From Candidatus Melainabacteria bacterium (GTDB taxonomy: Bacteria > Cyanobacteriota > Vampirovibrionia > Gastranaerophilales > Gastranaerophilaceae), in the NCBI GenBank assembly GCA_003258735.1, contig QHME01000007.1:20313-84312 (forward strand): 64,000 bases of DNA, given 5' to 3'. Under the pieces are notes generated by a model. It saw only the letters and a list, made by a program, of their open reading frames with translations. It was not told where the DNA came from and did not search any database. Within the stretch, counting starts at the first letter, position 1. Every line of letters starts with the position of its first letter. The position numbers were made by a program, and so were the translations under genes. Shown here piece by piece: positions 25,151 through 34,109 of this stretch.

Positions 25151-26008
25151 CTAATAAACGTAAGCCGGTTCTAAAAGTTTTATTTCAAAACTGCTGCCTG
25201 TTGGAATTGTCAAATGTCCGCCTTTTGTTGTTATTGCTGTGATTGGGGATAATATCGTGCATACAGAATATCCTGCCATACCAACAATTGTTGGTATGGG
25301 TGAAAGTATTACAAGTATTGGATTATTTGACATTTTAGATGTCGTTTTCCGAGTTTTTTGGTAAAAAGCTTCGCCTTTATCAATTTGTTTACCAATGCCT
25401 GTGATATATTGGCGTTTACCTTTTATGTTATTAAAAAATATTTTCTTAGAATTCGCTTTAGTTATTTTCCCATCAATGGTGTAGGTTTTACCTTTGTAGG
25501 TCATATTTGTGATTTTAATTTCGACAAGTCCGCCATTACCTGTGTTTTGTGGAGTGTGTGAATTTGTAATGATGCCATAAAGTTTAGTTCCTGCCGGAAT
25601 AGTGATGTATTTTTTGTAAACATTTTCAGTTGTTGTAAAGGATATTTTTGTACCTTTTGCTATTCTATCAGAGATTTGTTGATTTGATTTTGCCTTGAAT
25701 GTTGTCCAAGCAGGTATTTTTATCGCCGATGATTTGTCCACTGCAGTTACACTTGGCACTGTTGTAATATATGTTGGGGAAGTTTTTGGAACAGTGTTTG
25801 TTGTTGGTGAATAAGTTGAATTATTTGTGTTTGCGGTTGAATTAACTTTGGGCAAGCTTGGCATATCATATTGGATTTTTGAAGTGTCATATTTTTTCTT
25901 AATTTCTTCATCTACCGACATATCAAGGTCAATCGCCATAGCAGGCATGGCGATTGTTGAAAATATTAAAAATGCTAGTAAAACTAATTTAAGCTTGTTG
26001 TTGTTCAT
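25151..26008 (-). CDS. Exported protein with VirB10/TrbI-like beta domain
   Basis: The 285-residue protein has a signal peptide ending A-M-P-A-M-A-I, a Thr/Ser/Pro/Asn-rich linker (~60 residues) and a C-terminal domain with I-P-A-G-T-K-L-Y-G-I-I-T, a Y-T-I-D-G-K-I-T strand pair, a hydrophobic Ile/Pro-rich stretch, and I-P-T-G-S-S-F-E-I-K-L. This order matches the C-terminal domain of VirB10/TrbI proteins. Similar domains end the proteins at 34110 and 38836. No conjugation genes are near, so it probably serves the cell envelope. It overlaps the DUF805 gene by 20 bases. Confidence 0.55.
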   Translation of the reverse strand: MNNNKLKLVLLAFLIFSTIAMPAMAIDLDMSVDEEIKKKYDTSKIQYDMPSLPKVNSTANTNNSTYSPTTNTVPKTSPTYITTVPSVTAVDKSSAIKIPAWTTFKAKSNQQISDRIAKGTKISFTTTENVYKKYITIPAGTKLYGIITNSHTPQNTGNGGLVEIKITNMTYKGKTYTIDGKITKANSKKIFFNNIKGKRQYITGIGKQIDKGEAFYQKTRKTTSKMSNNPILVILSPIPTIVGMAGYSVCTILSPITAITTKGGHLTIPTGSSFEIKLLEPAYVY

Positions 26009-26435
26009 CTGCGTTGTTGTGTGGTTGTGTAAGTTGCCCTTTTTTTAATAGACAAAAGGCAAGTGTCACAAGCCCTATAAGTGCTCCAATATATTTTAGT
26101 TGAGGGATAAAGGACATTGCAATTGTTCCTCCTTGGATAAGTAAAGTATAAAGAATAGCCTTATCTTTTCGTCCAATTATATCGAAAAATCTTTTCATAT
26201 AGTTTATTACAGAAATATACATAGCTATGATAAGAAAAATTCCAACTATAATTGCGCAAATTGGAAATGTATAAATATTTATTCCAAATGGTAAGGTTAT
26301 CAGTGCAACAAGAACCCAAACTGCAATATTAACTATAAGCAAAACTACCAAAGTTTGGATAAACCTCTTTCTTCCAATCGGACCGTCAATTTTAAATATA
26401 TTTCTACCAGCTTGAATTTCGTTTTCTTTGTTCAT
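25989..26435 (-). CDS. DUF805-family membrane protein
   Basis: The 148-residue protein has four predicted membrane spans. It shows the DUF805 features I-D-G-P-I-G-R-K-R-F near the start and R-F-F-D-I-I-G-R-K-D-K in the middle loop. Function of the family is unknown. The C-terminal tail is Gln/Asn-rich (H-N-N-A-D-E-Q-Q-Q). GGGAG precedes the ATG. It overlaps the next gene by 20 bases, so the two are coupled. Confidence 0.75.
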   Translation of the reverse strand: MNKENEIQAGRNIFKIDGPIGRKRFIQTLVVLLIVNIAVWVLVALITLPFGINIYTFPICAIIVGIFLIIAMYISVINYMKRFFDIIGRKDKAILYTLLIQGGTIAMSFIPQLKYIGALIGLVTLAFCLLKKGQLTQPHNNADEQQQA

Positions 26436-26452
26436 ACTCCCTCTTTCAATGA

Positions 26453-26483
26453 AAGGAAATACCCATATTTTGAGTATTTCCTT
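26453..26483 (-). terminator. Intrinsic terminator after the GltD-like gene
   Basis: Stem AAGGAAATAC / GTATTTCCTT, followed on the minus strand by TTTCATT. It lies 10 bases past the stop of the oxidoreductase gene. Confidence 0.55.
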
Positions 26484-26493
26484 ATCATAATAA

Positions 26494-27867
26494 TTATTTT
26501 AGTAGTTCATTAATTGCCTTTGCCGCTTTTTTACCTGCACCCATTGCGTTAATCGCATTAGATGCCCCAACAGGCGCAACATCGCCACCTGCGTAAACAC
26601 AAGGTATATTAGTTGCTCTTGTGTCAGGGTTTACTGAAATATATCCTTTTGGGTCAGTGATAATTTCAATACCTTCATGTTCAGCTGATTTTTGAATAAT
26701 TGGATTAGGACCTGTACCCAGAGCAACAATTACTGTATCAACATCTTCAGTTACATATTTACCTGTTCCGACAGGTCTTCTTCTACCTGATGCGTCAGGT
26801 TCTCCCAGTTCCATAATTTCAAATTTCATGCCTGCGACGTAACCGTCTTTTTCCAAGATTTCAACAGGTGCGTGCAAAAATTTGAAAATAACACCTTCTT
26901 CTTTTGCGTGTCTGATTTCTTCAAGTCTTGCAGGTAGTTCTTTCTCTGTTCTTCTATATAAAATAGACACTTCTTCAAATCCGACACGTACAGCGGTTCT
27001 TGCAGCATCCATAGCAACGTTACCACCACCGATAACAGCAACTTTTTTACCTACCCTTAGCGGAGTAATTGAATCCTTATCTCTACCTGCACCCATAAGG
27101 TTTACTCGAGTAAGGAATTCGTTTGCAGAAAATACACCGTTAAGGTTTTCTCCTTTTATGTGCATCATTTTTGGCAAGCCTGCGCCCGAGCAGATAAATA
27201 TTGCATCAAATCCATCATCTTTCAATTGTTGGATAGTAATTGACTTTCCGACAATAACATTTGTATGAAATTCAACCCCCATAGCCTTTAGGTTGGTAAT
27301 TTCTCTGTCAAGAATTGTTCTTGGAAGTCTGAATGGAGGAATACCATATCTCAAAACTCCACCCAGTTTATGTAGTGCCTCAAAAACAACAACTTCGTGA
27401 CCGGCTTTTCTAAGGTCAGCTGCAGCAGTAATTCCGGCACATCCTGAACCGATAACGGCAACTTTTTTACCTGAAGGTTTGATTTCAGGCATATCCGCTT
27501 TTGTGTTATCTCCTACATATCTTTCAAGTGCTCCGATAGCAACAGCCTCACCTTTTATTCCAAGTATGCAATTGCCTTCACATTGTCTTTCTTGTGGGCA
27601 AACCCTACCACAAACAGAAGGTAACATACTTGTTTGCCTGATTATTTGTCCTGCTTTATCTAAATTATCTTCTTTTAAAGCCTGAATAAATTCAGGAATT
27701 TGAATGTTTACAGGGCATCCTTGAACGCAGCGCGGATTTTTGCAGTGCAAGCATCTTGATGCCTCAAGTTTTACTTGTTCAGGTGTCAAATTGCTTTCTA
27801 CAGGTTCAAAATTTGAACGTCTGGCTACTTTGTCTTGTTCTTTTACATGTTGTCTTTCTACAGCCAT
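26494..27867 (-). CDS. GltD-like NAD(P)-dependent FAD/Fe-S oxidoreductase (glutamate synthase small subunit or NfnB type)
   Basis: The 457-residue protein has the N-terminal Fe-S domain with C-L-H-C-K-N-P-R-C-V-Q-G-C-P and C-G-R-V-C-P-Q-E-R-Q-C-E-G-N-C, an FAD site V-A-V-I-G-S-G-C-A-G-I, and an NAD(P) site V-A-V-I-G-G-G-N-V-A-M-D. It should pass electrons from NADPH to a partner. Neither a glutamate synthase large subunit nor an NfnA-like gene is adjacent, so the partner is unknown. It appears monocistronic. Confidence 0.9.
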   Translation of the reverse strand: MAVERQHVKEQDKVARRSNFEPVESNLTPEQVKLEASRCLHCKNPRCVQGCPVNIQIPEFIQALKEDNLDKAGQIIRQTSMLPSVCGRVCPQERQCEGNCILGIKGEAVAIGALERYVGDNTKADMPEIKPSGKKVAVIGSGCAGITAAADLRKAGHEVVVFEALHKLGGVLRYGIPPFRLPRTILDREITNLKAMGVEFHTNVIVGKSITIQQLKDDGFDAIFICSGAGLPKMMHIKGENLNGVFSANEFLTRVNLMGAGRDKDSITPLRVGKKVAVIGGGNVAMDAARTAVRVGFEEVSILYRRTEKELPARLEEIRHAKEEGVIFKFLHAPVEILEKDGYVAGMKFEIMELGEPDASGRRRPVGTGKYVTEDVDTVIVALGTGPNPIIQKSAEHEGIEIITDPKGYISVNPDTRATNIPCVYAGGDVAPVGASNAINAMGAGKKAAKAINELLK

Positions 27868-27957
27868 AATTACTCATCCCTTTTATTTATTAATAAATAC
27901 TATAAGTTACTAATATTTTAGTTAAAAAATATAACCTGTGCAAGTAGGTTACAAATA

Positions 27958-28182
27958 CTAAAAATTGTTTAAAATGTCTTTAATTTCATCAAGTTTTGCA
28001 GATACGGATTTTAATTTGGAGGTGATGTTTTCATATTCAGCTCTTTCGTGTTTTGGGACTGTGAAATCTTTACACAATAAAGGTGTAGAAACGAATTCAA
28101 TAATAGATGAGCATTTACCGGACAAATTAATTATTTCTTCTTTGAATAATTTTAGCTGTATTTTGGTAGTAGGTAAAAACAT
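27958..28182 (-). CDS. Hypothetical 74-residue coiled-coil-like protein
   Basis: Short protein with a predicted C-terminal coiled coil (I-T-S-K-L-K-S-V-S-A-K-L-D-E-I-K-D-I-L). No family is recognised. The ATG at 28182 has AAGAGG four bases upstream; a longer frame from 28269 lacks a site and would overlap the divergent HTH gene. The shared 64-bp gap contains an inverted repeat, so the two may be coregulated. Confidence 0.6.
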   Translation of the reverse strand: MFLPTTKIQLKLFKEEIINLSGKCSSIIEFVSTPLLCKDFTVPKHERAEYENITSKLKSVSAKLDEIKDILNNF

Positions 28183-28197
28183 ATAACCTCTTATCAG

Positions 28198-28223
28198 TGC
28201 CAATCGGCTGTCGACTATTGGCA
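28198..28223. promoter_or_regulatory. Inverted repeat, candidate operator
   Basis: TGCCAAT (28198-28204) and ATTGGCA (28217-28223) with a 12-base spacer, between the divergent coiled-coil and HTH genes. The size fits an operator for a dimeric XRE protein. Confidence 0.4.
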
Positions 28224-28246
28224 TAGTGTGGCATACATTTATACAA

Positions 28247-28459
28247 ATGTCAAGCGAAGTTTTATACAAATTTTCACAAAAATTAAAGATGCTAAGGCAA
28301 GAGCGCGGCTTGTCTCAAGAGGGTTTGGCTCTTCTTTGTAATATTGATAGAACTTATGTTGGAAGATTAGAAAATCTTAAAAGAAATCCGAGTTTGGAAA
28401 TCTTGTCCAAGATAGCAGATGGTCTGGGTATGACTTTATCTGAACTCTTAGATATTTAA
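28247..28459 (+). CDS. Small XRE-family HTH regulator (C-protein-like)
   Basis: A 70-residue single-domain regulator: L-R-Q-E-R-G-L-S-Q-E-G-L-A, then I-D-R-T-Y-V-G-R-L-E-N-L-K-R-N-P-S-L. The R-T-Y-V ... R-N-P-S-L signature is typical of the short regulators that include restriction-modification controller proteins. No restriction or methylase gene is in the window. The ATG at 28247 is chosen over a GTG at 28226 as it is the first Met matching the family; no Shine-Dalgarno is visible. Confidence 0.8.
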   Translation: MSSEVLYKFSQKLKMLRQERGLSQEGLALLCNIDRTYVGRLENLKRNPSLEILSKIADGLGMTLSELLDI

Positions 28460-28543
28460 CCTTTACATATCCTTTACAAAGACTAAAATCTTTTTAAAAA
28501 TATGATATTATTATGTTGTTAGTATCAAAAGGATGGTGTAGCT

Positions 28544-29725
28544 TTGAATTGGACTATTTTGAGTTTATCAATAATTGTAACAGCCCTTTTTGTTTGGATT
28601 GTTTCAAGTACTTATTATCAGTGCAAAATGCGAAATTTGCTTGAAGAAAATTCCAGATTGAAAGGACAGAAAGGTCTGCAAGATGACTTGCTAAACTCTT
28701 TGTCAGTTGAGTTCACTAAAATTGCACAAGATTCTTTGAGAAGTCAGCAAGAGTTTCTTGTTGCAGAACATTCAAAAGACTTAGATACAAAAATTGATTT
28801 ATTTAAAGCCGAGGAAATTGCACCGATAAATAAGCTTTTAAAAGAATTTAAGCAAAGTATTGATACTTATCAGCAAGCTCATCGCGATGAAACTCTAGAG
28901 ATTAAAAATGCAATATCAACTGCCGAAAAATATGCCAAAGCCCTTACCACAAACCAAAATTCTAGAGGTGAATTTGGAGAAGATTGGCTTGAACAAATTT
29001 TGAAATTTGCTGATTTGCAAGAAAATATACATTACTCAAAACAATTTGTTTCAGGAAGAAATAAGCCTGACTTTGTTATAAATTTGCCTGATAATAAGCA
29101 TTTGGTTATTGATTCAAAAGTGATTTTGAAAAATTATATTGAATATCGTCAATCCGACAATGATGAAAACCTAAAAAAGGCTTTTAGCTCTGACTTAACA
29201 AATTGTATTGTTAATTTGGCAAAGAAAAATTATGAAGAAATTTCAGAGCTTTCTCAACCAAATTTTATTTTGATGTATATTCCGATTGAATCCTGTATAA
29301 ATCTGATATATACGGATGTGGATTTTCGGTCAGTTGTGGAGCTTGCAAATAGCAGAAATATTATTATCGTAGGTAATTCATCTTTACTTGTTGCGTTGCG
29401 TTTGGTTAATCAATTATGGAGAACAAAAATCCAATCTCAAAATATTGAAAATATTATTGCTGTTGGTGAAAGTTTGTACAATAATATTGCACTTCACGCA
29501 CAAGGACTTTTAAATATTCAGCAAACATTAGAAAAGGCTTGCTCATCAATCAAAACTGAGGTTGGTAGGTTTAATTCAAAACATAATGGAAGTATTTTTA
29601 AAGAGGCTGAAAAACTTCACCAATACGGAATTAACTCAAAAAGTTCAAAATCAGGCAAAAAAATTGTAGAAAAAACTATTCCTGTGGAATTTTTGACTAA
29701 TGATAGTGATGATGATATAAATTAA
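28544..29725 (+). CDS. rmuC: DNA recombination protein RmuC homologue
   Basis: The 393-residue protein has an N-terminal membrane helix, a long coiled coil, and the RmuC core with N-S-R-G-E-F-G-E-D-W-L-E and P-D-F-V-I-N-L-P and V-I-D-S-K-V, the PD-(D/E)XK-like nuclease positions. RmuC limits inversions at short repeats. The start is a TTG with AAAGGA ten bases upstream. The C-terminal ~30 residues are basic then acidic (D-S-D-D-D-I-N). A DUF805-type gene follows after 25 bases. Confidence 0.9.
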   Translation: MNWTILSLSIIVTALFVWIVSSTYYQCKMRNLLEENSRLKGQKGLQDDLLNSLSVEFTKIAQDSLRSQQEFLVAEHSKDLDTKIDLFKAEEIAPINKLLKEFKQSIDTYQQAHRDETLEIKNAISTAEKYAKALTTNQNSRGEFGEDWLEQILKFADLQENIHYSKQFVSGRNKPDFVINLPDNKHLVIDSKVILKNYIEYRQSDNDENLKKAFSSDLTNCIVNLAKKNYEEISELSQPNFILMYIPIESCINLIYTDVDFRSVVELANSRNIIIVGNSSLLVALRLVNQLWRTKIQSQNIENIIAVGESLYNNIALHAQGLLNIQQTLEKACSSIKTEVGRFNSKHNGSIFKEAEKLHQYGINSKSSKSGKKIVEKTIPVEFLTNDSDDDIN

Positions 29726-29750
29726 ATAAATAAAAATAGGAGTAAATATT

Positions 29751-30944
29751 ATGAGTGGTTATTTTGAGGAAAATAAAAAGTTCTTTTCTTTAAGAGGCGT
29801 ATTAAATAGACGTAATTTTTTCGTAAATCTTTTGATAATTGAGCTTATTGAGAGTCTTTTGGTTACTCCTGTTGTTTACTTGATGTTTTTTAAACCTGAA
29901 ATTATGCAAGCTTTTTCTGCTGCTCCTCGCCCAATTTGGGTGTCTTTGATGATGGTAGTTTTAGGACTTGTTAATTCTGTGTTGTTGTTTCCGAGTGTCG
30001 TTCGCAGAATACGTGATATTCTTGGGGACGAAGATGATAATAAAATTTCAGTAATTTCTGCTGTATTAACTGTCATAATGTTTATTGTCTATACGCCACT
30101 TGGTACAAGCTTTTTTGGTAGTTGGCTAACATTATTTGTAATGGTATCATTGTTGTTTTGGCAAGGTAAAATTTCAGGTGAAAGGCAGAAAAGTGAAATA
30201 ATAAAATTCAACTGGGGTGCTTTTTGGGGCACATGGATTTGGGGATTGTTGAATAAATCATTTGTAACTCTTTGGATTCTGCCATTATTATTTACAGCCG
30301 GATGGTTTCCATTTATGTTGCTCTGCGGATTTCGTGGAAACGAGTGGGCTTATGAGAAAAATTCTGACAAATATGAAAATGTAGAAAAATTCCATAAAAC
30401 ACAATTTAAGCAATCTGCGATTTTATTTTTTGTCATGCCGATTGTTGTTGTTGCAACATCGGTTGGCATTAGTGCGATAATGTCTCGTTCAATTGCATTA
30501 TGTTCAAAATCTCATCCTGATTTTAATAAGAAAATTGAAACAAAATTCAATAATTATCAGATAAATTCTATTGAGGCAGCTTTTGATAAAATTGAACTAA
30601 ATAAAGATGAGTATAAATTTTATTTAGATCCTGAAGATTGGCAATCTGTGGGTACTACAATAAAAATTTCAATTTTTAAAAATGCGATGGGGTATGTTTT
30701 GATAAAAAATAATAAATCTTCTATAAATGTAGAAGATTATGTAGAGTCAATTGACTTGCTAAATAAAATTAAGCTATATAGCACATTTAATAATGAAGAA
30801 TTGGGTGCATTTTCATTAAAACCTGAAGAAGTTAAAAACGCTTATCAAAGGTCAGTAAAAGAAAAATCCTATACGGAGTTTAAGAAACTTTGGAATAGTG
30901 GATACAAATTCAACGACCATCCAACAATCCCAAATGAGAATTGA
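29751..30944 (+). CDS. Membrane protein with DUF805-like and DUF2628-like regions
   Basis: The 397-residue protein has four spans in an N-terminal DUF805-like part (L-R-G-V-L-N-R-R-N-F-F and R-R-I-R-D-I-L-G), then a DUF2628-like part with F-N-W-G-A-F-W-G-T-W-I-W-G-L and G-F-R-G-N-E-W-A-Y, then one more span and a soluble ~130-residue C-terminus resembling no family I know. It ends in TGA. It is related in its first part to the protein at 25989. AGGAG lies ten bases before the ATG. The fusion is probably a stress- or envelope-related membrane protein; function unknown. Confidence 0.7.
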   Translation: MSGYFEENKKFFSLRGVLNRRNFFVNLLIIELIESLLVTPVVYLMFFKPEIMQAFSAAPRPIWVSLMMVVLGLVNSVLLFPSVVRRIRDILGDEDDNKISVISAVLTVIMFIVYTPLGTSFFGSWLTLFVMVSLLFWQGKISGERQKSEIIKFNWGAFWGTWIWGLLNKSFVTLWILPLLFTAGWFPFMLLCGFRGNEWAYEKNSDKYENVEKFHKTQFKQSAILFFVMPIVVVATSVGISAIMSRSIALCSKSHPDFNKKIETKFNNYQINSIEAAFDKIELNKDEYKFYLDPEDWQSVGTTIKISIFKNAMGYVLIKNNKSSINVEDYVESIDLLNKIKLYSTFNNEELGAFSLKPEEVKNAYQRSVKEKSYTEFKKLWNSGYKFNDHPTIPNEN

Positions 30945-31017
30945 TTTTGTTGTGTGGTCACCCTGAACTCGTTTCCACAACTGTTCCGAATAATTTTTGC
31001 TAGTAAAACTACTAGTC

Positions 31018-31082
31018 ATTCTGAAAACATAGAAAATTTATATGAACGCTAGTGAATATATGATTTTCAAGTTATTCAGAAT
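31018..31082. repeat. Inverted-repeat element, family B, copy 3 (diverged)
   Basis: Begins ATTCTGAAAACATAGAAAAT and ends AAGTTATTCAGAAT. It lies in the gene-free stretch 30945-31199 with a fragment of family D (GTCACCCTGAAC at 30957) and a CTGTTCCGAATAA match to 21339. Confidence 0.6.
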
Positions 31083-31199
31083 CTTGAAATATGGAACAAC
31101 TAATTGACATTCAGCACCCAGCAGTACCAATAGAGGCGCGGCTTTGGGCTGATTATCTCTATTAGTATTTCAGAATGCCATATTCCTTTTAAAAAACTC

Positions 31200-31760
31200 T
31201 TACTTTGAAGATGAATTGTTGTAGTTTTTGTATCTATAACTCAAAATACTATAACTTGAAACATCAGATGACGAATCATCACTATAAAAGACCGATGTTT
31301 GAGTTGCTTTTTTGTAGTTTTCCTCATCTAACTTTTCTTGCTTGTTACAAGAATAAGAAAATGCGGAAATCTCTGCACTTGTCACACGTCCATCGTGGTT
31401 TGTGTCCATCTCGTCAAAATTTTCCAAAATTTTATTAACCATATCCGTTGAATAAGCACCTGATGCTGCAAGTTGGGTCAACTCAGAGCGTGAAACTCCT
31501 GATTGAGAAATTGTATTTGTCAAATTGCTCATCTCTTTTGCGCTAATTACACCATCGCCATCCTTATCCAATGTCGAAAAATTGTTTTGCAAATATGCCG
31601 CAAAAGGTTGATTTAACGTCAAATAGTTTGAAGTATCGTTTCTCGCTGCTGTGATGTTCTTATAAGTAACACCGTCTTGCGGATAAAGTGATGCTAAATA
31701 TGAATATGTATTTGTTAAATTCGATGAAATATTAGAAATAATTGATGCACCTGATGCCAT
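31200..31760 (-). CDS. EF-hand calcium-binding protein
   Basis: The 186-residue protein has two canonical EF-hand loops, D-K-D-G-D-G-V-I-S-A-K-E and D-T-N-H-D-G-R-V-T-S-A-E, about 45 residues apart. The N-terminus is Ser/Asn/Thr-rich and lacks a clear signal peptide; the C-terminus is Ser/Tyr-rich. Probably a calcium sensor or a structural protein. AAAAAGGA precedes the ATG. Confidence 0.85.
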   Translation of the reverse strand: MASGASIISNISSNLTNTYSYLASLYPQDGVTYKNITAARNDTSNYLTLNQPFAAYLQNNFSTLDKDGDGVISAKEMSNLTNTISQSGVSRSELTQLAASGAYSTDMVNKILENFDEMDTNHDGRVTSAEISAFSYSCNKQEKLDEENYKKATQTSVFYSDDSSSDVSSYSILSYRYKNYNNSSSK

Positions 31761-31866
31761 AATATAAATCCTTTTTTAGTCTTTCTACCTACCCTTATAA
31801 TAATGATGTTTCTAAAAAAGTCAACCCAAAAATTATTCTATGATAAAATAAGTACGAGGATAAATT

Positions 31867-32451
31867 ATGCTAAAAAATAAAGAAGAAATAATAAACACAC
31901 TAAATAACGGAGGTGTAATAGCCTACGTAACAGATACCGTTTGGGGCTTAGGTTGTTTGCCTGACAACGAAAAAGCGGTAAAAAAAATTTATGAAATAAA
32001 AAAAAGAGAAGCCCAAAAACCATTGATTTTGATGTCAAACGAGATTTACAACTTGCTTGATTATGTAAAACCTATTCCAAAAGTAGGTCAACAACTTATA
32101 AAAAAATATTTTCCTGGAGCTTTGACTATCGTAACAGACAAAAGCGACAAAACTCCTGACTATATCACCTCAAATATGTCAACCGTCGGAATAAGAATTC
32201 CAAATAATAAAGTATTCAAAGAAATTTGCGAAATTATTCCTAATCACGTACTCGCAACAACTAGCGCAAACTTGTCTCACCAACCATCTGCAAAGACTTA
32301 TGACCAAGCTCTTGAAAATATGACAGGACTTGCGGACTTGATTATAGAGGATTACGGCTATCATGCCAAAGGGTTAGAATCTACTGTAGTCGGTGTTATG
32401 AATAACGAGTTAAGAATTTTTAGACAAGGTGCAATTACAATTGATTTGTAA
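31867..32451 (+). CDS. tsaC: L-threonylcarbamoyladenylate synthase (YrdC/Sua5 family)
   Basis: Makes the TC-AMP intermediate for t6A37 in tRNA. The 194-residue single-domain form shows G-V-I-A-Y-V-T-D-T-V-W-G-L-G-C, K-K-R-E-A-Q-K-P-L-I-L-M, the F-P-G-A-L-T-I-V segment and S-A-N-L-S near residue 138. AGGA lies nine bases before the ATG. No Sua5 C-terminal domain. Confidence 0.95.
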   Translation: MLKNKEEIINTLNNGGVIAYVTDTVWGLGCLPDNEKAVKKIYEIKKREAQKPLILMSNEIYNLLDYVKPIPKVGQQLIKKYFPGALTIVTDKSDKTPDYITSNMSTVGIRIPNNKVFKEICEIIPNHVLATTSANLSHQPSAKTYDQALENMTGLADLIIEDYGYHAKGLESTVVGVMNNELRIFRQGAITIDL

Positions 32452-32506
32452 TGATTTGAAATTTTATCAGGTTTTTACTAAAATTTAGTAAACAAGAGGA
32501 TTTTTT

Positions 32507-34072
32507 ATGGAACTAATTTTATACATTATTTATTTATACTTGATTATTTATACAATTTATCTGTTCATTTTAGCAATGCGAAACCTAAAGGACAGACCTT
32601 TTTCAATAGAAAGAAAATATTCAAAATTTGATGATGTAAAAAGGAACTTTGCGGTTATTATTTATAGCCACAACCATAAAGAATGTCTTGAACAATTGGT
32701 TGAACAAATTAAGATGCAAGATTATCCGCTTGCTAATTTCAAAGTATATGCAATTCTTGATGATTGTAATGATGGTTCTGACAAATTGTTTGAAAATGAC
32801 AATTTCGTCCACGTTTTAAATATTCAAGATGTTGGAACTTTGGGTAAAAACCAATCAATCTCTATGCTTTTAGAAGAATTGAAAAAAGATGACTCAATTG
32901 ATGCTTATGTATTTATGGACGGAATCAGACGAGTTGATGCAGACTTTTTAACTCTTGCAAATGCTGCCCTAAATAAGGCTGATGCTGTAACTGGCGAGCT
33001 TAATATTAGCAGAGACAATTTGGATATCGTTGACCAAATCAAGGCTGTTCACAAAAAATATCTTGCGAATTTCTTTAAACAATCAAGAACACTATTAGGA
33101 CTATCTACACAAGTAGATTCCGGCTTATTTATCATAAAAAAATCTGTTCTTGATGAAACTGAAGGAATTAATTTTAAAGATATAAATAGCGAACTTGAAT
33201 TTAGCTTGTTATTATCTCAAACAGGTCACAAATGCGTTTATAATCCTAATATCCAATCCTATATTTTGGGACAGGATTGCACATTCAAAAAACCAAGATT
33301 AACGAAAAGATTCAATTTATTAAAAAGCAATTTCAAAAACATCAAATCAATTAATTTCCCATTTATAGAACATGTTTGTTCTTTACTGAATCCGAATTGT
33401 TGGATGTTAATTGCAGCCTATGCACTATTGATTGCATATTCTTACCATTGTCAATTTATCGTAAAATGCAACATGGTTATTTTCTCTGCAATCGTGCTTA
33501 TTGCAGTATTTGGAATAAGTTTAATCAATGCCAAATTGAACCTGAAAGAAATAAGTCTTTTGCTATTGTATCCGATTTATTCAATTTGTCATATTATTAA
33601 AAACTTCCCACTCGTTAGAAACTTACTAAAAAAACTTGGTGCAAATACAGACAAAGAGGTTGATAAACTAGCAATTGATGTTATGGTACAAACCAAACAC
33701 GGTGATAGAGGTTGCAAATTAGAATTTATTTCAACTGAAAGCGGTCTATCAAAAATCAGATTTATTTATAAAAATAAAAAATATACAACAGCAGCTCATC
33801 TTAGAATGATTGATGCTTTACAGCAATTGAAATCAAAAATGGAAGATTACGGCTTGACTCTAAAAATTTGCAGTTGCTGTAAAAACTTCACCTCTCGCGT
33901 TGATGGTTCGACAAATATGCTAAAAGGAGAATGCCACAATGAATTTCCAAGTCCTTTGTTAAGTGAACCTCGTCCAACTTTGATTTGGAACTCTTGTTCA
34001 AGTTTTGAACCAGCTCCAGTCAACAATTTTATTGAAGAAATGGCACAAGAGGTTGAAAACCAACAAGATTAA
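32507..34072 (+). CDS. Membrane glycosyltransferase family 2 with C-terminal Cys cluster
   Basis: The 521-residue protein has an N-terminal span, a GT-A domain with D-D-C-N-D-G-S and V-F-M-D-G as sugar-nucleotide and metal motifs, and three or four C-terminal spans. The catalytic segment is like that of processive or polysaccharide GT2 enzymes, though Q-x-x-R-W is not seen. An extra ~110-residue tail has C-S-C-C-K-N-F, K-G-E-C-H and W-N-S-C-S-S-F, a likely metal-binding module not normally part of GT2. Acceptor and product are unknown. AGAGG precedes the ATG. Confidence 0.8.
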   Translation: MELILYIIYLYLIIYTIYLFILAMRNLKDRPFSIERKYSKFDDVKRNFAVIIYSHNHKECLEQLVEQIKMQDYPLANFKVYAILDDCNDGSDKLFENDNFVHVLNIQDVGTLGKNQSISMLLEELKKDDSIDAYVFMDGIRRVDADFLTLANAALNKADAVTGELNISRDNLDIVDQIKAVHKKYLANFFKQSRTLLGLSTQVDSGLFIIKKSVLDETEGINFKDINSELEFSLLLSQTGHKCVYNPNIQSYILGQDCTFKKPRLTKRFNLLKSNFKNIKSINFPFIEHVCSLLNPNCWMLIAAYALLIAYSYHCQFIVKCNMVIFSAIVLIAVFGISLINAKLNLKEISLLLLYPIYSICHIIKNFPLVRNLLKKLGANTDKEVDKLAIDVMVQTKHGDRGCKLEFISTESGLSKIRFIYKNKKYTTAAHLRMIDALQQLKSKMEDYGLTLKICSCCKNFTSRVDGSTNMLKGECHNEFPSPLLSEPRPTLIWNSCSSFEPAPVNNFIEEMAQEVENQQD

Positions 34073-34073
34073 T

Positions 34074-34103
34074 TTGAAATACCTCAAAATCGGAGTGTAT
34101 AAT
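34074..34103 (+). promoter_or_regulatory. Sigma-70 promoter of the VirB10-like gene (leaderless arrangement)
   Basis: TTGAAA (34074-34079), an 18-base spacer, then TATAAT (34098-34103), six bases before the ATG at 34110. It begins right after the stop of the glycosyltransferase gene. Confidence 0.65.
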
Positions 34104-34109
34104 AAAACT

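Noticed and set aside
28247..29725. Restriction-modification locus suggested by the C-protein-like HTH
   Set aside because: The neighbour is rmuC and no methylase or restriction enzyme is in the window.
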